Source of the DNA: Methylococcaceae bacterium
Lineage (GTDB): Bacteria > Pseudomonadota > Gammaproteobacteria > Methylococcales > Methylomonadaceae
Assembly (NCBI GenBank): GCA_003155565.1
Contig: PMDM01000140.1
Coordinates: 1 to 6,382 of the forward strand
Length of the DNA stretch: 6,382 nt
Direction of reading: 5' to 3'
Position numbers and translations under genes: made by a program. Positions 1 to 6,367 of this stretch are shown here, one piece after another. Within the stretch, counting starts at the first letter, position 1. Each line of letters opens with the position of its first letter. The notes beneath the pieces are model-generated. The model was not told the DNA's origin and did not search any database. It saw nothing but the letters and a program-made list of their open reading frames with translations.

Positions 1-540
1 AAGTAAATCCTCGCTATTTAAGGAATCAATACTGACAGTAAAACCTTGCTGTTTTAATGCCTGTATCGCTTCTTCCATGTGCGGAAAATCCGTGCTGGGC
101 AAGCAGCCTATGTCGATTACGTCAGCGCCATTTTTCTTGTAATATTGAGCGCGATTGACGATTTCTTCGACACTAATATTAGGTGCATCGACGATTTCGG
201 CAAAAATCTTGACGCTGTAGCGGCTTAAATCATATTGGTGTGCGTCTTTCCCGAAATACATCGGCAAATCTTTGAGTTCTTCCGGCCCTCTTTCTACGGA
301 TAGCTCCAGTTCTTTCGCCAATGCCTCTACATCACCACGGCAACGGCCTGGGATGATGATACGGTTTGCACCAAAGGTATCTTTTAAGCGGCGCAGTATC
401 ATGTCGGTGGTCATCAGGGCGGCAACTTTTACGCCGAGTTGATGTACGGTGTAAGTAAATTCCGGCTGCATTTTTTCCAAGATGCCGCGTAATTGCTTTT
501 CCGCCAGTTTTCCGGTGAGAAACAGTAAATGCTCGCTCAT
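1..540 (-). CDS. DHPS-like protein of DUF6513 type, probable H4MPT biosynthesis (partial, C-terminus missing)
   Basis: I translated the minus strand and found an open frame of 180 residues from ATG at 540 to the window edge with no stop, so the C-terminal part is missing. The first ~105 residues are a non-DHPS domain with TTDMILRRL (44-52) and PGRCRGD (64-70). A DHPS-like TIM barrel then starts near KIFAEIVDAP (111-120), followed by GADVIDIG (138-145) and VSIDS (169-173). These match the DHPS strands, but the pterin loop NVTPDSF and the GGESTRPG loop are replaced (CLPSTDFP after DIG). This is the pattern of the archaeal-type DHPS-like family found in methanogens and H4MPT-using methylotrophs. 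The role in joining a pterin to the ribofuranosyl-aniline precursor is proposed for the family, not shown here. The start overlaps the flavoprotein stop (ATGA) and has no clear Shine-Dalgarno, so translation is probably coupled. Confidence 0.8.
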   Translation of the reverse strand, partial: MSEHLLFLTGKLAEKQLRGILEKMQPEFTYTVHQLGVKVAALMTTDMILRRLKDTFGANRIIIPGRCRGDVEALAKELELSVERGPEELKDLPMYFGKDAHQYDLSRYSVKIFAEIVDAPNISVEEIVNRAQYYKKNGADVIDIGCLPSTDFPHMEEAIQALKQQGFTVSIDSLNSEDLL

Positions 541-1073
541 GACAAAGATGCTAACCGCCGTTTAACCGTATCGATTAATTCTTCAACACTGTCAACGACT
601 GTGGTGTATTCAAAAGTGCGGATTTTATCAGTACCTTCCAAATCGATTTTACGAGGATAGACCATCACTTTCCCGCCCGGTGCGGTCGTTTCCATCTCTG
701 GGGCGATGTCACAGGGGTAGACAATGCACGGCACTTTGCACTTCCCGGCCTGGGAATACAAATTAGTCACCAGATTGTCGGCAATGCCCAGTACGCACTT
801 GGCAATCGTGTTCGAGGTGGCTGGAGCCATCACAAACGTATGGTAATGGCCCTTGTAAAACAACCCTACGGGCGGCGACGAGGCGGTTTTGTCACGAAAT
901 ACCGGATGTTTTGCCCGTACATCACCCAGGCTGATGCCATACATAAGCAACACTTCTTCACCTGCCGGACTGATATAGACATCCACATCCTCCAAGGTCA
1001 GCAAAAAATCCAGGCATTCTTCTATATAATGGCCTGATCCGGTAATCGCCCAAGCCAAACGGGGTTTATGCAT
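537..1073 (-). CDS. FMN-type flavoprotein, candidate dihydromethanopterin reductase (DmrB/AfpA-like)
   Basis: This is a complete 178-residue protein of the small flavoprotein superfamily (UbiX/EpiD/DmrB fold). The N-terminal strand ends in TGSGH (11-15), a phosphate-binding loop for FMN. The middle has MAPATSNT (82-89), the family's flavin-contact motif, followed by AKCVLGIADNLVTN. Five cysteines are present: C20, C93, and C112, C116 and C121 in a short cluster. Bacterial relatives in H4MPT-using organisms include DmrB, which reduces dihydromethanopterin with flavin, and the archaeal flavoprotein AfpA. The adjoining DHPS-like gene makes a pterin-reductase role likely, but the substrate is inferred. 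The protein is soluble, with no signal peptide or membrane segment. The leader has no clear Shine-Dalgarno but starts from a strong -10 element. The alternative is a generic UbiX-like decarboxylase, which I consider less likely from the GSGHYIEEC start and the context. Confidence 0.8.
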   Translation of the reverse strand: MHKPRLAWAITGSGHYIEECLDFLLTLEDVDVYISPAGEEVLLMYGISLGDVRAKHPVFRDKTASSPPVGLFYKGHYHTFVMAPATSNTIAKCVLGIADNLVTNLYSQAGKCKVPCIVYPCDIAPEMETTAPGGKVMVYPRKIDLEGTDKIRTFEYTTVVDSVEELIDTVKRRLASLS

Positions 1074-1102
1074 GACAACAATAGGTTAGAAATAATCTTT
1101 TT

Positions 1103-1108
1103 ATTATA
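1103..1108 (-). promoter_or_regulatory. Perfect -10 box for the flavoprotein operon
   Basis: Read on the minus strand, 1108 to 1103 spells TATAAT exactly, about 30 nt upstream of the flavoprotein ATG at 1073. This predicts a leader of roughly 20-25 nt. At a 17-nt spacing the -35 position reads GCGTTG, a poor match to TTGACA, so an activator or an unrecognised upstream element may help. The same bases on the plus strand read TATTAT (1102-1107), so the two divergent promoters may overlap. Confidence 0.5.
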
Positions 1109-1135
1109 CCTTAAGCTAGTGTATGCAACGCACAC

Positions 1136-1141
1136 AGGAAA
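1136..1141 (+). promoter_or_regulatory. Shine-Dalgarno that selects the GTG start of folP
   Basis: AGGAAA lies 5 nt before the GTG at 1147. The in-frame ATG at 1123 has no purine-rich site ahead of it (the preceding bases are TTAAGCTAGTGT). This decides for GTG as the start, giving 275 rather than 283 residues. Confidence 0.65.
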
Positions 1142-1146
1142 ATCGA

Positions 1147-1974
1147 GTGAACATTAACGACTGCACAAAACCGCTGATGATGGGCATATTAAATGTGACC
1201 CCTGACAGCTTTTCAGATGGCGGCAAATATCATCGTGTCGATGCGGCAGTGGTACAAGTTGAATTGATGCTGAAAGAAGGTGCTGATATGATCGACATCG
1301 GCGGTGAATCAACGCGCCCAGGCTCTGATACCGTTAATTCAGATGAACAAATACAGCGAGTCATTCCTGTTATCCTGGCAATTCGCAGAAATTTTGCTGA
1401 CGATATCTTAATTAGCATTGATACAACCTTAAGCACGGTTGCAGAAGCGGCATTAAATGCGGGTGCTGATCTTATCAATGATGTTTCGGCAGGGTTAAAC
1501 GACCCAGATATACTGACTTTAGCTGCCAAAAGAGCCGTACCCATTATCCTTATGCACAGGCTAGGCACTCCGAAAACGATGCAGGAGAATCCTTATTACG
1601 ATGATGTCGTTACGGAAGTGATCGCTTTTCTAAAATCAAGGGTAACTGCGGCATTAGCCGCTGGCATAGAAAAAAACAATATCCTGCTTGACCCTGGCAT
1701 CGGCTTTGGTAAACGCAAACAAGACAATCTGGACTTATTAGCTAACCTTGATAAGCTTGTCGCGTTGGGTTTTCCAGTGCTATTAGGGACTAGCCGTAAA
1801 CGCTTTATGGGTGCTATATGCAACGCATCCGAACCCTCAGAACTGGTTACCGCCACGGCTGTAACAACCGCATTGGGTGTCATGGCAGGTGTACAACTGT
1901 TTCGGGTGCATGATGTCAAGGCGAACCGGCAAGCGGCGGATGTGGCTTGGGCGATTAAGCAGAGTCCACAATAA
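1147..1974 (+). CDS. folP: Dihydropteroate synthase FolP
   Basis: This enzyme joins 6-hydroxymethyl-7,8-dihydropterin diphosphate to p-aminobenzoate to give dihydropteroate in cytosolic folate synthesis. It is the sulfonamide target. From the GTG the protein has 275 residues, close to the usual ~280. All family motifs are present: MGILNVTPDSFSDGG (12-26), GADMIDIGGESTRPG (45-59), SIDTT (90-94), INDVSAG (110-116), ILMH (134-137), LLDPGIGFGK (180-189), GTSRKRF (214-220) and RVHDV (253-257), so it should be active. The gene opens a tightly spaced plus-strand run and ends in tandem TAA codons, 7 nt before the PLP enzyme. The ftsH-folP-glmM setting common in gammaproteobacteria is absent, so this may be a relocated or second copy. 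An upstream ATG at 1123 is the alternative start. Confidence 0.95.
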   Translation: MNINDCTKPLMMGILNVTPDSFSDGGKYHRVDAAVVQVELMLKEGADMIDIGGESTRPGSDTVNSDEQIQRVIPVILAIRRNFADDILISIDTTLSTVAEAALNAGADLINDVSAGLNDPDILTLAAKRAVPIILMHRLGTPKTMQENPYYDDVVTEVIAFLKSRVTAALAAGIEKNNILLDPGIGFGKRKQDNLDLLANLDKLVALGFPVLLGTSRKRFMGAICNASEPSELVTATAVTTALGVMAGVQLFRVHDVKANRQAADVAWAIKQSPQ

Positions 1975-1981
1975 TAACCCC

Positions 1982-2884
1982 ATGCACCCAAAACTGATTA
2001 AGCTGGAACAAACCTTGGGGCGATCAATACTGACCAAAATAAATGATCCTTTTCTCGACAACCATCAAGTCGGTCTTTGTATCAAACGGGACGATTTGCT
2101 GCATCCAGTCATATCCGGTAACAAATGGCGAAAGCTCAAATACAATCTGGATGAAGCCCTATCGCTTGGTACAGACACTATCATCAGCATGGGTGGCGCT
2201 TACTCAAACCACCTCCATGCACTGGCATACACTGGAAAAGTTCTCAACTTGAAAACCATTGGCATTATTCGCGGTGAACGACCAGCAACGTTAACCCCTA
2301 CCCTGCAAGATATGGAAAGCTGGGGGATGGAGTTGCGTTTTATCCCGCGCCCTGACTATCGACATTATAGAAATTTTAAAAATTGGAATGATTTACCAGG
2401 ACTTCAGCCCTACCAATACTGGTTACCAGAGGGTGGGGCGAATAATCTCGCATTAAAAGGCGTTGCAGAATTGGGCGATGAAATAGACATCCCTTACGAT
2501 GCCTTATGTGTGGCTTGTGGAACAGGCGCGACGTTTGCAGGTCTCATCAATGCCTCTTCTGAGAAAATCTCAGTGCTAGGCTTTGCCGCATTAAAAAATG
2601 CCGGATTTTTGCACTCGGATGTGCAATCATTACTATCTAGAGAATTTCATAACTGGGAAATATTTCATGATTACCATTGCGGTGGATTTGCTAAACTTAA
2701 CCCAGAATTAGCCTCATTTATGACAGAATTTGAGCAAAAAACTTCAATTCCATTGGAACCTGTGTATACCGGAAAAATGCTGTATGGTCTCTATGATTTG
2801 ATTGCGAAAGGCTATTTTAAAACCGGACAGCGAATTATCGCTGTACATACCGGAGGTTTACAGGGAAATAGGGGTTACGTCTAA
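1982..2884 (+). CDS. PLP-dependent ACC deaminase / D-cysteine desulfhydrase family enzyme
   Basis: This is a complete 300-residue fold-type II PLP enzyme of the tryptophan-synthase-beta-like group. SGNKWRKL (45-52) holds the expected PLP-binding lysine K48. AYSNH (73-77) matches the substrate-carboxylate loop, with S75 as the candidate catalytic residue. CGTGAT (179-184) is the PLP phosphate-binding loop, and HTGG (289-292) lies near the C-terminus. In the family, D-cysteine is cleaved to pyruvate, sulfide and ammonia, or 1-aminocyclopropane-1-carboxylate is deaminated. The sequence does not settle which, and other amino acids are possible. I chose ATG at 1982 because the frame's upstream ATG at 1877 would add 35 residues inside folP. 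No clear Shine-Dalgarno precedes 1982; the 7-nt gap from folP suggests coupled translation. The stop overlaps the next start by one base (TAATG). Confidence 0.85.
   Translation: MHPKLIKLEQTLGRSILTKINDPFLDNHQVGLCIKRDDLLHPVISGNKWRKLKYNLDEALSLGTDTIISMGGAYSNHLHALAYTGKVLNLKTIGIIRGERPATLTPTLQDMESWGMELRFIPRPDYRHYRNFKNWNDLPGLQPYQYWLPEGGANNLALKGVAELGDEIDIPYDALCVACGTGATFAGLINASSEKISVLGFAALKNAGFLHSDVQSLLSREFHNWEIFHDYHCGGFAKLNPELASFMTEFEQKTSIPLEPVYTGKMLYGLYDLIAKGYFKTGQRIIAVHTGGLQGNRGYV
2870..2874 (+). promoter_or_regulatory. Shine-Dalgarno of the methyltransferase, inside the preceding gene
   Basis: AGGGG lies 9 nt before the ATG at 2884, within the last codons of the PLP enzyme. It supports this start and re-initiation at the TAATG junction. 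Confidence 0.45.
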
Positions 2885-3543
2885 TGAAAAGAGTGCTAGA
2901 ACCCGAATTGATGGAAGATGCAGAACAAGTTATTGCGTATGCCCAAGCGGACTTTGAAATACCCCATAATGAATTTATTCAACGGTTAAAAGCCTTTGTG
3001 AATGAGCCGACATTCGGGGGGAAAGCACTGGATTTAGGCTGCGGCCCGGGCGAAATCAGCCGCCGCTTTGCTAAGGCTTTTCCTTTAGCCAAGATTGATG
3101 CCGTTGACGGCTCCAGACCCATGATAGATTATGCCGTAAGTTCTATAACCGTTGAACCACACCCGCGCCTGATTTTTATTCACGGAAAGTTACCACATGC
3201 CGAATTACCGGTTGTGCATTACGATATTATTTTCAGCAACAGTTTGCTGCACCACTTACCTGATCCACAAATACTTTGGCAAGTGGTAAAGAAATATTCT
3301 AAATCCGGTACGCGAATAGCTATTATGGATTTACTCCGGCCTGGCACGGCCAATATGGCAAAATCGCTGGTGGAAATGTATGCCGCTACCGAGCCAAAAA
3401 TATTACAACAGGATTTTTATAATTCCTTATTGGCGGCGTTTACACCTGAAGAGATCAATGTTCAGATAGCCCAAGCTGGGCTATCGTTAACCGTCGAGCA
3501 AATCAGTGACCGGCATGTTTTTATATCAGGTATTGCAAACTGA
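2884..3543 (+). CDS. Class I SAM-dependent methyltransferase, substrate unknown
   Basis: This is a complete 219-residue cytosolic Rossmann-fold methyltransferase. Motif I is LDLGCGPG (49-56), the SAM-binding loop. The acidic end of strand 2 is D75 in AVDGS, expected to hold the SAM ribose. The post-I/motif IV segment DIIFSNSLLHHLPDP (114-128) is of the UbiE/Methyltransf_11 type, often seen in small-molecule methyltransferases. IAIMDLLRP (145-153) gives the later strand, and a helical segment with a final strand ending FISGIAN closes the fold. No substrate-specific motif stands out, so I do not assign a reaction. It sits between the PLP enzyme (1-nt overlap) and ppk1 (16-nt gap), which argues for co-transcription but not necessarily a shared pathway. 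Confidence 0.85.
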   Translation: MKRVLEPELMEDAEQVIAYAQADFEIPHNEFIQRLKAFVNEPTFGGKALDLGCGPGEISRRFAKAFPLAKIDAVDGSRPMIDYAVSSITVEPHPRLIFIHGKLPHAELPVVHYDIIFSNSLLHHLPDPQILWQVVKKYSKSGTRIAIMDLLRPGTANMAKSLVEMYAATEPKILQQDFYNSLLAAFTPEEINVQIAQAGLSLTVEQISDRHVFISGIAN

Positions 3544-3559
3544 CACCAACGGACAACCT

Positions 3560-5671
3560 ATGACAAACCTCAATGTAGCACCGAAAGAACCATTGGAAAC
3601 CATCGACCTGCAAAAACCGGAATTCTACATTAACCGTGAACTCAGTCTGCTTGAGTTCAACAAACGGGTATTGGCGCAAGCCAAAGATGAAAACGTCCCG
3701 TTGCTGGAACGGCTTAATTATCTGTGCATTTCGTGTTCCAATCTTGATGAGTTTTACGAAGTCCGTGTTGCTGGCGTGATACAAATGGCGGCTATTGACC
3801 CCAAAGCAACAGGGCAGGATGGCTTAAATCCTAATGAACAACTGGAACTCATCGCAGCTAATGCCCATGAATTGGTCGATGAACAATACCGGGTGCTCAA
3901 TGACGTATTGATCCCAAAACTTAAACACGAAAACATCAAATTTATCCGCCGTAATGACTGGACTGAAGCGCAACATCAATGGCTGCAAACCTACTTTAAC
4001 GATCAATTATTGCCCATTTTATCCCCAGTAGGTTTGGATTCTGCCCATCCTTTCCCTCGCATATTAAATAAGAGCTTAAATTTCATCATCTCGCTAACAG
4101 GCAAAGATGCCTTTGGTCGGAACAGTGGTCGTGCTATTTTGCAAGCGCCCAGATCATTGCCGCGCATCATCCAGTTTCCAGCGGAAGAGACCCAAAGTGG
4201 GCCTACCGATTTCGTGTTTTTATCGTCCATCATTCATGCCTTTGTCGGCGAATTGTTTAATGGCATGACTGTCAAGGGTTGTTACCAATTTAGGGTGACG
4301 CGAAACAGCGACTTTTTTGTCGATGACGATGCCATAGACGACTTGTTGCTGGCGGTACAAGGCGAATTGGCGATGCGGAATTACGGGGATGAAGTGCGCT
4401 TGGAAATTGATGCCATGTGCCCGGATGAAACCGTCAGTTTTCTGCTCGACCGCTTTGAAATGACGCGAGACCGCTTGTTCCTAGTTGATGGCCCGGTCAA
4501 TCTCAATAGATTGCAGGAAATAATCGTTTTAGTTAATCGCCCTGATCTCACGTTTGCTCCGTTCAAGCCAGTTGTTCCACCACAACTGGCGCGGAATAAA
4601 GACATATTTGCAGCTATCAAACGCCATGACATTTTGCTGCATCACCCTTTTGAATCTTTCTCGCCAGTCGTTGAATTTCTCCGTCAGGCGGCGGTCGCGC
4701 CCGATGTGTTGGCGATCAAGCAAACGCTTTACCGTACTGGGGCAGATTCGCCGATAGTCAGCGCCTTAATCAAAGCGGCAAGGGCCGGTAAGGAAGTGAC
4801 TGTCGTGATCGAGTTACGAGCGCGATTTGACGAGAAAGACAATATTAGTTTGGCAGCAAAACTACAAGAAGCGGCTGTCCACGTAGTGTATGGTGTGGTG
4901 GGCTATAAAACCCATGCCAAAATGTGCCTTGTGCTGAAACGGGAAGGCAAAGAATTATGTAACTATGTACATTTAGGCACCGGCAATTACCATCCCAAGA
5001 CCGCGTTGTTGTACACAGATTACGGCTTATTTTCCTGCGACAAGGAGTTGGGGGAAGATGTCAGGCGCGTGTTTGCACAGCTCACCAGCCTTGGGAAAGT
5101 CAGCAAACTCAATAAGTTATTGCAATCGCCTTTCACCCTGCATCGCGGCATTATCGAAAAAATTGACCGTGAAATTCGCCACGCCCAGGAAGGCAAAATC
5201 GCCAAAATCATCATCAAGGTCAACGCGGTTGTCGAAGAACAAACCATCCAAGCGTTATACCGGGCATCACAGGCAGGTGTCAAAATCAAACTTATCGTGC
5301 GGGGGATATGCTGTTTAAGGCCGGGTATTCCTGGGGTCTCAGAAAATATAGAGGTGCGCTCCATCATCGGACGTTTTCTGGAACATGCCCGGGTTTATGC
5401 GTTTGCCAATGACGGCAACTGGGAAGTCTATGCGTCCAGCGGGGATTTGATGAACCGCAATATGTTCCAGCGCGTGGAAGCCTGTTTTCCCATTGAAAGC
5501 AAACGCTTACATAACCGTATATTGCACGACCTGGACACTTATCTGAGCGATAACAGCCAATCCTGGCTCTTGCAATCGGATGGCAGTTATAAGCATCTGC
5601 AACGTAAAGGAAAAGAAGCATTGATACAGGCACAAACAGTGCTGTTACAGGAATTACAAAACCAGCCATGA
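3560..5671 (+). CDS. ppk1: Polyphosphate kinase PPK1
   Basis: This enzyme reversibly transfers the ATP gamma-phosphate to growing inorganic polyphosphate, usually at the membrane periphery. From ATG 3560 it has 703 residues, close to the ~690 of E. coli. The N-domain shows FYINRELSLLEF (22-33) and SNLDEFYEVR (60-69), the adenine-contact region. A head domain follows, then two phospholipase-D-like C-domains. The autophosphorylated histidine is H452 in YKTHAKM, and the second catalytic histidine is H609 in LEHARVY. Their 157-residue spacing equals that of E. coli H435/H592 as I recall it. R392 (LYRTG) and R422 (RARFDEKDN) fit the Mg/phosphate arginines at the same +17 offset. The frame is open back to 3506, but that start lies inside the methyltransferase and lacks homology; GGA at 3551 is a weak ribosome site for 3560. 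No ppx gene adjoins it and no obvious Pho box is seen. Confidence 0.97.
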   Translation: MTNLNVAPKEPLETIDLQKPEFYINRELSLLEFNKRVLAQAKDENVPLLERLNYLCISCSNLDEFYEVRVAGVIQMAAIDPKATGQDGLNPNEQLELIAANAHELVDEQYRVLNDVLIPKLKHENIKFIRRNDWTEAQHQWLQTYFNDQLLPILSPVGLDSAHPFPRILNKSLNFIISLTGKDAFGRNSGRAILQAPRSLPRIIQFPAEETQSGPTDFVFLSSIIHAFVGELFNGMTVKGCYQFRVTRNSDFFVDDDAIDDLLLAVQGELAMRNYGDEVRLEIDAMCPDETVSFLLDRFEMTRDRLFLVDGPVNLNRLQEIIVLVNRPDLTFAPFKPVVPPQLARNKDIFAAIKRHDILLHHPFESFSPVVEFLRQAAVAPDVLAIKQTLYRTGADSPIVSALIKAARAGKEVTVVIELRARFDEKDNISLAAKLQEAAVHVVYGVVGYKTHAKMCLVLKREGKELCNYVHLGTGNYHPKTALLYTDYGLFSCDKELGEDVRRVFAQLTSLGKVSKLNKLLQSPFTLHRGIIEKIDREIRHAQEGKIAKIIIKVNAVVEEQTIQALYRASQAGVKIKLIVRGICCLRPGIPGVSENIEVRSIIGRFLEHARVYAFANDGNWEVYASSGDLMNRNMFQRVEACFPIESKRLHNRILHDLDTYLSDNSQSWLLQSDGSYKHLQRKGKEALIQAQTVLLQELQNQP

Positions 5672-6192
5672 CACAACCCTGCGAAATCGTCCAGCTAGGG
5701 GCAAAAATACTACGACAACATGCCGAGATTGTCGAGCATGTTGGTAGTCCCGACATCCGGCAAATAATCACGGATATGCAAGCTGCTTTGGCAGCAACTC
5801 AAGGTGTCGGCCTCGCTGCGCCGCAGATCAGCCAGCTCAAGCGGATTATCATTGTCGCCTCAAGACCGACAACGCGCTATCCCACCGCGCCACTCATGGA
5901 ACCAACGGTGATGATTAATCCGGTATTCGATGCCTTATCTGACGAAAAGGAAAAAGACTGGGAAGGTTGTTTGAGCATTCTAGGCATACGTGCCTTAGTG
6001 CCAAGATATAAGAACATTAGGGTGCAATATACCGACGAACAAGGTCGTAATATCGACATAAAACTGGAAGGTTTTATCGCCAGAGTTTTTCAACATGAAA
6101 CCGATCACCTGGAAGGTAAAATCTATCTGGATCGGGTCGAGAGTCCCGAAGATATTATTTCCGAAAGTGAATATTTCAAGTTATTATCATGA
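5668..6192 (+). CDS. def: Peptide deformylase
   Basis: This metalloenzyme removes the N-formyl group from new proteins at the ribosome exit. The 174-residue protein is complete. The three family motifs are intact: GVGLAAPQ (46-53), EGCLS (99-103) and QHETDH (142-147). The metal ligands are C101, H143 and H147, with E144 as the catalytic acid/base. The tail after HLEGKIYLDR is short and acidic (SPEDIISESEYFKLLS) and does not resemble the basic tail of E. coli Def, so this may be a divergent paralogue. Its ATG overlaps the ppk1 stop (ATGA); an AGGA at 5649-5652 is too far away (15 nt), so translation is probably coupled. The usual partner fmt is not adjacent, and a second def beside fmt elsewhere in the genome is plausible but unseen. 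Confidence 0.95.
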   Translation: MTQPCEIVQLGAKILRQHAEIVEHVGSPDIRQIITDMQAALAATQGVGLAAPQISQLKRIIIVASRPTTRYPTAPLMEPTVMINPVFDALSDEKEKDWEGCLSILGIRALVPRYKNIRVQYTDEQGRNIDIKLEGFIARVFQHETDHLEGKIYLDRVESPEDIISESEYFKLLS

Positions 6193-6335
6193 TGCGCCGA
6201 AAACACAGCGGATGCGAAATCATGAGTGGGTTGGGTTGCCTGCTGTTTGACAACCCATCTTTCAACCACGGAGATGTGGGAGGCGCGGTCTATGGCCTGG
6301 AACCATTGCAGCAGGACTCCGCCATGTTGGGTTAA
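6189..6335 (+). CDS. Doubtful 48-codon reading frame after def
   Basis: An ATG overlaps the def stop (ATGA, 6189-6192) and the frame runs 48 codons to TAA at 6333. The product begins MMRRKHSGC and contains GLGCLLF and GGAVYG. I recognise no domain. The overlap mimics the ppk1-def junction, which is the main reason to list it. Against it are its shortness, the lack of a Shine-Dalgarno and the repeated GGGTTG/CAACCC words running through it. It may be a small coupled gene, a decayed gene end or noncoding sequence. Confidence 0.2.
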   Translation: MMRRKHSGCEIMSGLGCLLFDNPSFNHGDVGGAVYGLEPLQQDSAMLG

Positions 6336-6367
6336 CGATCAATGGCAGCGATAATGCAAATCAACCC
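6228..6367. repeat. Cluster of GGGTTG/CAACCC words at the right end
   Basis: GGGTTG occurs twice, sharing one base (6228-6233 and 6233-6238). CAACCC occurs at 6251-6256 and 6362-6367, with partial copies CAACC at 6263-6267 and TTGGGTT at 6327-6333. TGGGTTG (6232-6238) can pair with CAACCCA (6251-6257) as a 7-bp stem with a 12-nt loop. No T-run follows, so this is not a standard intrinsic terminator. It could be a structured operon end, part of a dispersed repeat, or chance. Confidence 0.35.

Larger units (their letters stand above)
1074..1146. other. Divergent intergenic region between the flavoprotein and folP
   Basis: These 73 bases separate two divergent gene groups and must hold start signals for both. 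The centre (1091-1112) is AT-rich. The only strong box is the minus-strand TATAAT. A plus-strand -10 could be TATTAT at 1102-1107, but no good -35 is seen 16-18 nt before it. I see no convincing operator palindrome. Confidence 0.5.

Noticed and set aside
1123..1146. ATG 1123 as the folP start
   Set aside because: It has no ribosome site, while GTG 1147 has AGGAAA at good spacing; kept only as an alternative.
1877..1981. Longer N-terminus for the PLP enzyme from ATG 1877
   Set aside because: The extra 35 residues lie inside the folP coding region in another frame and have no family resemblance; the family-like sequence begins at MHPKL from 1982.
1596..1991. 131-residue minus-strand frame opposite folP
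   Set aside because: It overlaps a certain gene with full motif support; its composition looks like antisense of that gene.
3506..3559. Longer N-terminus for PPK1 from ATG 3506
   Set aside because: It lies mostly inside the end of the methyltransferase gene, adds 18 non-conserved residues, and ATG 3560 already gives full family length.
5364..5771. 135-residue minus-strand frame across the ppk1/def junction
   Set aside because: It lies opposite two certain genes and shows no recognisable motif; it is a shadow frame.
6232..6257. 7-bp hairpin as a rho-independent terminator for the def operon
   Set aside because: The stem is short with a 12-nt loop and no T-run follows; only TCTTT is present.
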